A stretch of 20,424 nt of DNA from positions 1,501 through 21,924 of the forward strand of contig NPFB01000168.1 in NCBI GenBank assembly GCA_014084085.1. Reading direction: 5' to 3'. A program made the position numbers and the translations under genes. This DNA comes from Hondaea fermentalgiana (Eukaryota > Sar > Bigyra > Thraustochytrida > Thraustochytriidae). This document shows, in pieces, positions 9,297-16,122 of this stretch. Every line of letters begins with the position of its first letter. Positions within the stretch are counted from its first letter, which is position 1. The notes under the pieces were generated by a model. The model was not told where the DNA came from. It made no database searches and saw only the letters and a list, made by a program, of their open reading frames with translations.

Positions 9297-9517
9297 CGCG
9301 CCTCGCACGCACGCGCTCCCCAGCGCAGACGGCAGTGCAGACCAACGCAAAAAGTTCGTGAATTTGCCAACTGCTTGGGCTCGACGCCTAACCACCGCGG
9401 AAGACGATGGAAGAGATCTCAACGAAGATGAAGATGATGGGGTTTTTGTTCGGAGCACAGTAAAAAGCAAAGCTAGGCCTAGCATTTAGTTGAGTGAGCA
9501 AATGATTGAGTGGGGGG

Positions 9518-9556
9518 ATGAATGGATGGACGGATGAATGAATGATTGAATGAAGA
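9518..9556 (+). repeat. Degenerate GAAT/GGAT tetranucleotide microsatellite
   Basis: About ten imperfect tetramer units of the form GAAT, GGAT or GATT lie in the spacer upstream of HAT1. The array is interrupted and degenerate, so it appears to be an ageing microsatellite. Confidence 0.75.
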
Positions 9557-9575
9557 CAACATGAATAGGGGATGG

Positions 9576-9609
9576 ATGCACGCATGCACGCAGCGTGTGT
9601 GCACGCACA
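9576..9609 (+). repeat. Alternating purine-pyrimidine tract (two 17-bp blocks)
   Basis: Two 17-bp blocks of strictly alternating purine and pyrimidine, rich in GC and AC steps, are separated by one phase break at 9592/9593. Such sequence can adopt Z-DNA; here it lies upstream of HAT1. Confidence 0.7.
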
Positions 9610-9708
9610 GAAAGAGTTTGCCGCTTTGCACATGCATGCCTTGAGGAAATAATTTCCAGATCCCAGTCGAGAAGGAAATGCAAGAAGATTCTATTTCTCC
9701 AGAGACAA

Positions 9709-9738
9709 ACATGCACGTGCGTGCGTGCGTGCGTGCGC
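9709..9738 (+). repeat. (GCGT)n tract, 30 bp strictly alternating purine-pyrimidine
   Basis: An uninterrupted 30-bp alternating tract with a GCGT core repeat lies 10 bp beyond the stop codon of the mu2 gene, in its 3' flank. It is a microsatellite and a potential Z-DNA former. Confidence 0.85.
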
Positions 9739-9748
9739 TTTCAGGAGA

Positions 9749-11053
9749 TCAAATTCGGATCTGGTACGAATCGGAGGCCTTGGAAAAGTACTTGACATAG
9801 CTCTTGGCTCTGTATCCAGATTTCTCGATGACCTTAAGGTAGCGGACCTTGAGTCCCGAGGCCGCCCACATAGGAATAGTAAAGTCCATGTGAATAGGCG
9901 GCCGTGACCAAGGCTTTTCCTTTGTGTTGGGAACAGTCTCCACAACGCAGGTAAAGCTCGCCTCGGAACCGCCCGCACACTTGCGCAAACGCCAGAGAAT
10001 GGCATGCTGAGCCGGGTCGTATTTTGCTCGCCCGCGCGTGACGTGCGGCTTTGCGCGCGCGGTGTTCGGGGGGCACGGGATGCGGACCAGAACATTGCGC
10101 GCTGACTCGTCATCAGGGAACTGCGCAAGAAGACGAACATTGTAAAAGACCTTGGTCTTGCCATGCTCCTCCACCACGGGAATGAGACGAAACGGAGGAG
10201 AGATGTTGGTAGCAATGCGGTAGCGCATGAGCTCGAATTCGCCATCTGGAGGCGTAAAGGTGACGGTGCGGTCTGTATCAAAGCGACCAAGGCTGACGCA
10301 GCGGTGAAAAGTGCAATCTTCAAGCTCGACATTGCTAAAGCTGCGGACGTCGCCGGCCCCATCTAGCGTAGCTTCCGTATTAAGTGAGACCTTGTCGTTG
10401 AGCGCAAGCTGGCACTCCGGCATGCCGGAAAGGTATGTGCGCAAGGTGAGGACGCCGCGGGCCTCGCTGTTAAGCACACTGCCGTCGGCTGAGACCATGA
10501 GGCTTACTTCCTCCATAACATTGACATAGACCTCGTTGTGACGATGCTTGACGCCCGGTTTGCGCCAGTCGATGGCGCCGGTAATTTGCGCCGTGATCTG
10601 TTTCGCCTTTTCAGCAGACTTTACCTTTTCACGGAGCTTGCCGAGATTGATGTACAATTTGAGGACGTCGATGGAGCAGTTTTGTGGGTAGCCAAAGTCG
10701 AGAGCCTCATCAAGAAGCTCGTAAATGAGCGTGAAATTATTGCGAAGGTCATTCTCCGAGAAGTCCTCGCCAAGGTATGCAGCGACGACGCGCTGGAGCT
10801 GGAAGAGGAACTCGAAGATGAGCGCTGGGTTTCCGTTGCTCTTGGTGACGGCGGTGAAAAAGAGCTTGTTCCTTCTCGTGTGCAGGAACGAGGTGTTATC
10901 GACGAGCTGTACGGGCGGGACGTTGCCGGTTTCTTTGCGCGCAACGACTTCGACGCGGAAGGCTTCTGCGGCTTCACGCGTCACGTCGTCGCGGTACGCG
11001 CGGTACATGACCACCTCGCCGCGCTCGTTGATGACCAGCACGGCGCTGATCAT
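9749..11053 (-). CDS. AP2M1: AP-2 clathrin adaptor complex subunit mu, 434 aa
   Basis: Medium subunit of the AP-2 endocytic adaptor, which binds plasma-membrane phosphoinositides and tyrosine-based (YxxPhi) cargo signals. Length (434 aa against 435 in human) and the whole sequence match mu2. The longin-like N-domain runs from about 1-140, with YRDDVTREAAEAFRV and YELLDEALDFGYPQN. The linker holds the conserved threonine Thr158 (QITGAIDW), equivalent to human Thr156, the AAK1-type phosphorylation site. The mu homology domain runs from about 165-434 (YLSGMPEC, CTFHRCV, PPDGEFELMRYR, GLKVRYLKV). Residues lining the tyrosine pocket all differ from mammals: Tyr176, Asn178, Arg205, Tyr419 and Lys421 replace Phe174, Asp176, Lys203, Trp421 and Arg423. 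ATG at 11053 has A at -3, and the N-terminus aligns with mu2 residue 1. Confidence 0.95.
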   Translation of the reverse strand: MISAVLVINERGEVVMYRAYRDDVTREAAEAFRVEVVARKETGNVPPVQLVDNTSFLHTRRNKLFFTAVTKSNGNPALIFEFLFQLQRVVAAYLGEDFSENDLRNNFTLIYELLDEALDFGYPQNCSIDVLKLYINLGKLREKVKSAEKAKQITAQITGAIDWRKPGVKHRHNEVYVNVMEEVSLMVSADGSVLNSEARGVLTLRTYLSGMPECQLALNDKVSLNTEATLDGAGDVRSFSNVELEDCTFHRCVSLGRFDTDRTVTFTPPDGEFELMRYRIATNISPPFRLIPVVEEHGKTKVFYNVRLLAQFPDDESARNVLVRIPCPPNTARAKPHVTRGRAKYDPAQHAILWRLRKCAGGSEASFTCVVETVPNTKEKPWSRPPIHMDFTIPMWAASGLKVRYLKVIEKSGYRAKSYVKYFSKASDSYQIRI

Positions 11054-11310
11054 CCTTTTCTTCTTTCTCGCTTCTCGCGCGAGAAACGCTCTCGGCGACG
11101 CGGTCCGCTCCTCGGCTCCCTTGGCGCGGCGCGGGCGCGGTGAAGGTTTACGCTCAGCCTGAGAGCCGCCTTCTGCTGGGCCGGATGGTGCACGATGAAG
11201 AAAAAGATCTTTGGCGAACTCCAGATACGAGTTCTGGGGGAGCGCGTGATATCACTGATCTTTGAGGATATCATTGTTTACGACGAGTGGAATCATCGTA
11301 TGGCCTTCAC

Positions 11311-11407
11311 GTTGACTTGACTCGACTTGACCCAGAGCAGGTTGCGCGCTGCAGGCAAACCTTGGACGATCATGATGATGATCATGATTCTTGAACTTGA
11401 ACTTCAC
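11311..11407 (+). repeat. Cluster of short direct repeats and ATCATGAT palindromes
   Basis: GACTTGA occurs at 11314-11320 and 11324-11330, ATCATGAT (self-complementary) at 11369-11376 and 11381-11388, and TTGAACTTGAACTT follows just after. They are spaced closely in the mu2 upstream region. They could be protein-binding sites or chance low complexity. Confidence 0.4.
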
Positions 11408-11750
11408 AATGGTACTGGCCGCCAAAATTCGCGACTGTATCCCGATGTTCGGCAAGACGTTGTTCTTTACCTTTCACAGCCCGAGACACTTGACTTTTAG
11501 GACAGGATGGAATGTAGGGCAAGGGAAGACAAGGAGCAGGAGCTTGTAGCTGCGCTATCACGTTGAAATGCGCTGCTAATTCATATTGGATTTAGGTGAT
11601 GACGATTGCTCTCGTCGCAGCGTTGTGACTAGACACTGGATACCCCGTTTACAATGGCTGCGGAGCGGTCGTGACATGAGCTTATTTTTTATGCAAGCGG
11701 AAGCGACAAGAGGTCCGTCCCATTGAAGACAGGCATTGGGCTGAGTCTTC

Positions 11751-11815
11751 GCAAGGCAAGGCAAGGCAAGGCAAGACAAGGCGAGGCGAGGCGAGGCGAG
11801 GCGAGGCGAGGCGAG
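11751..11815 (+). repeat. Pentanucleotide tandem array, 13 units (GCAAG then GCGAG)
   Basis: Thirteen contiguous 5-bp units fill exactly 65 bp: five GCAAG, one ACAAG, then seven GCGAG. The switch from one variant to the other within one array indicates separate expansions of two unit types. It lies in the intergenic region and codes for nothing I can support. Confidence 0.95.
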
Positions 11816-12401
11816 CAATTTGCACCTCGCGCGATGCGCCTTGCATCTTTTCCCATGGCGGTGTCTTGAGTACGACCGAGGCTTCCGTCCGTCTGCCAAT
11901 TTGGACGTTTTCACATGTCTCGCCGACACAGATAATACATGTTGCGCAAAGCGTGAGGCAGCGCAGGCGTTTGAGCACGTCTTTGCACAGTTCCAAGGGG
12001 TGCGTTTTATGGGATGGGGTGGCTCGGACGATCTCGCGCCGGGTCCCGTGAAGCGAAAGGCCGATTGTGACCTCTCGAGCGTGCAAGCGTCGCGACCAGG
12101 ACCGACAGCTTTGGGCAAGGAGCTCTGCAGACTGAATGGCAACCGGTGGCACAAGCAAGTAACCACGACTCCGATGAGCAGGAAGCACTTCCTCGGGTCA
12201 TCTCTCATGGACTGCCGCGGGACATTCCTTTTCCACGGTCGTAGCGACCGCACCGCACATTCCGCGATGATCCTGCCATCGCCATCGCACGCGCCTTGGA
12301 AAAGTCCCAGGTAGAAGTGGTTAGCCATCTTTCGGTCCAACGCCGTGACGGCTTCCCGCTCCACCCTGAATACCCCCGCGCCGTGCCGCTGCCGTCAGCG
12401 C

Positions 12402-12440
12402 CCGCGAGTGGAAGCAGCCGCGAGTGGAAGCAGCCGCGAG
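12402..12440 (+). repeat. 16-bp direct repeat, about 2.4 copies
   Basis: The unit CCGCGAGTGGAAGCAG is present twice in full (12402-12417, 12418-12433) and once in part. It is a perfect tandem duplication within the upstream region of the oxidoreductase. Confidence 0.9.
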
Positions 12441-12652
12441 GTCTCCACGCAGGCTAGCGAGCAAGCTAGCAAGCTAGCAGCAAGCAAGCGAGCGAGCTTG
12501 CCTGCGGCACAAAGCCTTGCTGCTGATGGCAGTATTCCTGCACGCGCCGCTCGGGATATCTTGGCAGACGCCCGCCAGGATCGACGCAGCCGCGGCCGTC
12601 CGTTTCCGGGCGGCGTGCCCGGGCTCCGTCGCTGCCGACGGCGACGGCCTCC

Positions 12653-12672
12653 CGCTCGCTCGCTCGCTCGCT
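12653..12672 (+). repeat. (CGCT)5 microsatellite
   Basis: Five perfect CGCT units lie about 440 bp upstream of the first oxidoreductase start codon. The array contains several overlapping CTCGCTC elements like those in the calpain leader. Confidence 0.85.
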
Positions 12673-12804
12673 CGCCCGCCCCGCGCGCGTGTTCCGACTT
12701 GGGAGCGAGAAGAGACTCGCTCGGTCTCCTCGTTTCTCGCGCTCGAGCGCCGCCATGAACGCACGGCATGGCGGCCTGGCCTGGCCTCCTGCCGCCGGGG
12801 CTCC

Positions 12805-12830
12805 CCAGAACGCCAGAACGCCAGAACGCC
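12805..12830 (+). repeat. CCAGAACG x3 tandem repeat
   Basis: Three perfect 8-bp units followed by a partial one lie in GC-rich DNA upstream of the oxidoreductase. No function is apparent. Confidence 0.85.
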
Positions 12831-13112
12831 GCCGCACCTGCGCAGCTGCGCAGCTGCCCGGCCCGCCCTCCGCGTCCGCGCGCGGCGAGGGCGAGCGAGG
12901 AATCGGCGGAGGAGACGCGAGTCACCGGCGACCTGCGCTGCATGAGAAGGAGGAGATAGAGGACGAAGAAGAGCAGCGAGAAAGCGGAGAAGGAGAGCGC
13001 CTCTTCGCAGGCCAACGTGAGAGAGCAAACCCGAAACTCACTGCCAGAAACCCCTCGAGCTGGCTGGGCGAGCAGACCCGCAAGACAGGCGAGCGGCGCG
13101 ACCCCGAGGCGC

Positions 13113-14273
13113 ATGCAAAGGGCCGCGCGAGGACTTGCGGCGAGAACTTCGCCGAGGACCAGACTGAGCTTGAGAGCGAGCTCGCTTGCGAGAAGCCTCG
13201 GCAGGAGCTTTAGTAGCAGCTGCAGCGAGAAGATGGCGGCGACGCTCGCGGACGGCGTGCCCGACAAGCAGATGGCGGTGGTTCTGGAGCACATTGTGGA
13301 GAAGGCCGAGGACCTCAACGCCTGCCTGCGCGATGACGTGGACGTGCCGGGCAAGAACAAGCCCCTGGGCGCGCAGGAGGTGCTTGTGCGCAACAAGTTC
13401 GCGGGCGTGAACTTTATTGACACCTACTTTCGAACTGGATTGTACAAGGCAGAGGCGCCCTTTGGGCTCGGTCGCGAGGGCGCAGGTGAGGTCGTCGGCG
13501 TGGGCAGCGAGGTCCCCGAGTCGATCTGCAAGCTGGGTGACAATGTGGCGTATCTTGCGTCCTCGACGTATGCGCAATACTCGGCTGCCAGCGCAGACCG
13601 CGTCTACAAGGCCCCTGCGGACGTCGGGCTCGACGTGCTTACCACGCTGCTTACGCAGGGTCTCACCGCGCAGTACCTGGCGCGAGATAGCTTTCCGCTG
13701 GGCCCTGGCAAGGCATGCCTCGTGCAAGCAGCTGCCGGCGGCACGGGCCAGCTCCTCGTCCAGGTTGCCAAGGCTCTTGGCGCCACCGTCATTGGCACCT
13801 GCAGCAAGCGCAAGTCTGACATTGCCAAGGCCGTTGGGTGCGACCTCGTTCTGAACTACGACGAGCTCTCGCAAGACGAGGTCGTGGACCGCGTCAAGGA
13901 GGCGACCGAAGGCAAGGGCGTGCATGTTGCGTATGATGGCGTTGGCAAGGCCACGTATCAGATGTCAATGCAATGCGTGCGCAAGCGTGGTACGCTCGTC
14001 CTCTTTGGTAACGCGAGTGGTGCGGTGCCGCCGATTGACCCGCTCGATCTCACGAAACAGGGCTCCATCTTTCTCACACGCCCCATCATGGGTCATCACA
14101 TCGAAGATCAAGCAGACTTTGCGAGTCGCATGGATGAGCTTGTGGCCTGGTACAAGGACGGGTCAGTCAAGGTGACCGTCCAAGCGACACTTCCGCTCAG
14201 CGAGGTCAGTGAATCCCATCGCTTGCTGGAAAGCGGGTCGACGCAGGGCAAGGTGCTCCTGAAGACCGACTGA
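13113..14273 (+). CDS. QOR: NAD(P)H:quinone oxidoreductase (zeta-crystallin type), 386 aa with presequence
   Basis: Medium-chain dehydrogenase/reductase of the quinone oxidoreductase branch; these reduce quinones with NADPH and lack catalytic zinc. GREGAGEVVGVG (from residue 120) and the Rossmann loop AAAGGTG (206-212), with ALGATVIGTCS after it, are diagnostic. YDGVGK and GSIFLTRP further support the family, and the C-terminus GKVLLKTD is typical. The first ATG (13113) adds 40 residues that look like a mitochondrial presequence: eight Arg, many Ser/Ala, a single acidic residue near the end, and RSFSSS as a plausible processing site. That ATG has poor context (C at -3, C at +4). The second ATG at 13233 has A at -3 and G at +4 and gives a 346-aa cytosolic-type protein of normal length. 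Both products may be made by leaky scanning. The shorter form alone remains possible. Confidence 0.92.
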   Translation: MQRAARGLAARTSPRTRLSLRASSLARSLGRSFSSSCSEKMAATLADGVPDKQMAVVLEHIVEKAEDLNACLRDDVDVPGKNKPLGAQEVLVRNKFAGVNFIDTYFRTGLYKAEAPFGLGREGAGEVVGVGSEVPESICKLGDNVAYLASSTYAQYSAASADRVYKAPADVGLDVLTTLLTQGLTAQYLARDSFPLGPGKACLVQAAAGGTGQLLVQVAKALGATVIGTCSKRKSDIAKAVGCDLVLNYDELSQDEVVDRVKEATEGKGVHVAYDGVGKATYQMSMQCVRKRGTLVLFGNASGAVPPIDPLDLTKQGSIFLTRPIMGHHIEDQADFASRMDELVAWYKDGSVKVTVQATLPLSEVSESHRLLESGSTQGKVLLKTD

Positions 14274-14721
14274 GAAAGATGACAACGTCACTGCTGCGCA
14301 GCATGAACTTGAGCCCCCTTTTCAACCACCTTTACTATAACGAAGTCTTGTTGATCTCACTCAGCCCCCCAAAAGGGTGGTCCGTGGGAACCTCACGCTC
14401 TACAATATTAGCTAGAACTACAAGAAAAAACAGAACTAAGAACACCGCTCTCGAACGAAGCAATTTTGAATGAACTTGATTGATAACAACATAAGACGAA
14501 ACAGGATTTGCGTGTTTGCGTGTCCCATGCCAGACGCCACTATGGAGTCTGCGACTTGAGAGGCATTCTTTTCTGGCGGACACTGACTTTTTCCTTTTTT
14601 TTTCCTTTTTGTTTCCTTGTTTTGCCTGACTCGCTGCTGGTCGACCAGTCCCTCGACCAGTCCGCAACATCGAGCGAGTGAGCAAGTACGGAAGAGATAT
14701 TGATGACCTGCTGGTGTGCTT
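14274..14721. other. Convergent spacer between quinone oxidoreductase and kinase genes
   Basis: A 448-bp AT-richer spacer holding the 3' ends of both convergent genes. It contains a pyrimidine tract and two copies of TCGACCAGTCC (near 14641-14662). I see no gene and no unambiguous AATAAA signal. Confidence 0.6.
14587..14623 (+). repeat. Polypyrimidine (T-rich) tract in convergent spacer
   Basis: A run of 24 pyrimidines (14587-14610), mostly T, continues as a T-rich segment. On the minus strand it is an A-rich purine tract about 100-135 nt past the kinase stop. It may assist 3' end formation for either gene. Confidence 0.7.
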
Positions 14722-16122
14722 TTAGAAAATGTTGCAGCAGCTGCGGTTCGCAGAGGACTTGGGCCTCTCAGCCCCAGGACCACTCGTGGCGCCGCCAGCC
14801 GCGGCAGAAGAAGACGAAGGAGAAGTCCCAGGACCAGCGCCAGTAGAAGCAGCGCCCGGAGAAGAAGTTGTGGTACAATCGCCACCGAGTGATGCCACAA
14901 CGGGTACCACAGGAGGCGCGGCAGCATCCACAGCAGCATCGGCGTTTGGCGTGGCGGGAGAGACGGGGAGGTGCGCGTCCTCATTCGTGCCGATAGTATC
15001 TACGTCGTCGTCTTCGTGAAGCGTGTTGGCAGACGAAGACGCAGCGGAAGGACGGCCAAGGCCGCTGTCATCCCGCAAGCCCTTGGATGAGGATGCTGCC
15101 TTGCGCCACAACTTGGCGTGCTTTTTAGCGTTGACAATCTTATAGAGATCAAGCTGAAAGGGCGTAATGGCCTGCTCGCGCTCAGACTCGGTAAGCTCGA
15201 CTTTGTCGGGTTGCGCGAGCTCCTCGTCGGAGAATTCGAACCAGGAGCTTTCGATGAGCTCGGTCATGCCGAGGCGCTTCTTTGGATCCTTTTCCAAAAC
15301 ACCCGCCAGCAGTTCAGAAAGCGGGTCAGACAGGCCCTCTGGAATGACGAGCTTACCCTTTTCGATCGCCTCAAAGACTGATTCGGCGTCCGCGCCATAA
15401 AATGGGAGCTCGCCGTTGACAAAGGCGTAGAGGCAAACGCCAAAGGCCCAAATATCGATGAGGTAGCCATTGTATTTGTCATCGGTGATCATTTCAGGCG
15501 CCATAAACTGGTAGGTACCCTGCATGTTGGAAAGCGAGGCGCTTTGGGTTTTCTCCAGTTCGAGTTTCTGCGCAATACCGAAATCGCCAATTTTTACGCG
15601 CCCGTCGCTGGCGAGCAGCAGGTTTTCCGGCTTGAGGTCGCGATGAATGATGTCCTGCGCGTGGAGATAGCGGAGCCCATCGAGGACGCCCTGGGCGATC
15701 GGCCTGGCTGCATTCTCGGAGTAGACGCCGCCGCCCTTCTTGCTGTAGCGAGCGTCCGCGCCGGACCAGTACATGACCTGTCCGCCAGAGACGAACTCGA
15801 GCACAATGTACAGGTTGTCGGTGTCTTCGTTATCAATGGCCTCCACGAGGCCGACCAGGTTGGGGTGGTGGACCTTCTTCATGATGGCGATTTCGCGCTG
15901 GACATCGTCGAGGGCGGTCTTTACCTTCATGCGGCGGCCCTCCTTCTTGAACTCGCGCTTCTTCTTGAGAAAGCTGCGGCTCAGGCACTTGACGGCGAAG
16001 AGGTCATCGCCTTTGCGCCCCTCGCGGACCTCCCCAAAGGAGCCCTGGCCCAGCAGCGCGCCCAGCGTGTACTCGTTCACCACGTCGCCGTCCTTGGCGA
16101 CGAAGCCGTCGTCGTCCATCAT
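14722..16122 (-). CDS. CaMKK-like Ser/Thr protein kinase with C-terminal CaaX box, 466 aa
   Basis: Catalytic domain about residues 18-297: glycine loop GQGSFGEV (25-32), ATP lysine Lys45 (FAVKCL), Glu77 of helix C, HRDLKPEN (Asp162), DFG (Asp180), activation-loop Thr203 (MQGTYQFMAPE) and APE 208-210. An insert of basic residues after the ATP lysine, REIAIMKKVHHPNLVGLVE and DNLYIVLEFVSGG resemble CaMKK/SNF1-activating kinases, which phosphorylate AMPK-family kinases. A basic amphipathic stretch after the domain (about 322-343, YKIVNAKKHAKLWRKAA) is where calmodulin binds in CaMKK. The tail is Ser/Ala/Pro-rich and disordered. The last residues, SCCNIF, form a CaaX box (Cys463) with a second cysteine (Cys462), suggesting prenylation plus palmitoylation and membrane attachment. 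The start at 16122 is the first in-frame ATG, with A at -3; a second Met follows directly. Exact subfamily is less certain than kinase identity. Confidence 0.92.
   Translation of the reverse strand: MMDDDGFVAKDGDVVNEYTLGALLGQGSFGEVREGRKGDDLFAVKCLSRSFLKKKREFKKEGRRMKVKTALDDVQREIAIMKKVHHPNLVGLVEAIDNEDTDNLYIVLEFVSGGQVMYWSGADARYSKKGGGVYSENAARPIAQGVLDGLRYLHAQDIIHRDLKPENLLLASDGRVKIGDFGIAQKLELEKTQSASLSNMQGTYQFMAPEMITDDKYNGYLIDIWAFGVCLYAFVNGELPFYGADAESVFEAIEKGKLVIPEGLSDPLSELLAGVLEKDPKKRLGMTELIESSWFEFSDEELAQPDKVELTESEREQAITPFQLDLYKIVNAKKHAKLWRKAASSSKGLRDDSGLGRPSAASSSANTLHEDDDVDTIGTNEDAHLPVSPATPNADAAVDAAAPPVVPVVASLGGDCTTTSSPGAASTGAGPGTSPSSSSAAAGGATSGPGAERPKSSANRSCCNIF

Larger units (their letters stand above)
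9297..9748. promoter_or_regulatory. HAT1 upstream region / AP2M downstream spacer
   Basis: This spacer lies between two minus-strand genes. It should hold the 3' end of the mu2 transcript and the promoter and leader of HAT1. The part next to HAT1 (9297-9485) is an open in-frame extension. The rest is dominated by simple repeats: ATGA/ATGG-like tetramers and two alternating purine-pyrimidine stretches. No separate gene is visible. Confidence 0.55.
11054..13112. promoter_or_regulatory. Divergent intergenic region between AP2M and quinone oxidoreductase
   Basis: About 2 kb between two divergently oriented genes, presumably holding both promoters and leaders. Long open frames occur on both strands, but none resembles a known protein; they are Ala/Arg/Pro-rich by composition or built from repeats. 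Contents seen are short GACTTGA repeats, a GCAAG/GCGAG pentamer array, a 16-bp direct repeat, a CGCT array and a CCAGAACG triplet repeat. GC content rises strongly towards the oxidoreductase. No tRNA or other RNA gene was recognised. Confidence 0.5.

Noticed and set aside
8475..9431. 318-codon plus-strand open frame opposite HAT1
   Set aside because: Shadow of HAT1; its Ser runs are the reverse of the poly-Ala repeats, with no recognisable domain.
11369..11388. Paired ATCATGAT palindromes as an operator or hairpin
   Set aside because: Short and AT-biased, with no partner evidence; kept only within a low-confidence repeat cluster.
11576..12364. 262-codon minus-strand and 164-codon plus-strand open frames in the divergent spacer
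   Set aside because: They overlap each other, run across the pentamer repeat, and show no domain; neither strand looks like coding sequence.
12395..13423. 342-codon minus-strand open frame overlapping the oxidoreductase 5' end
   Set aside because: Composition-driven Ala/Arg/Ser frame in GC-rich DNA, antisense to the conserved oxidoreductase.
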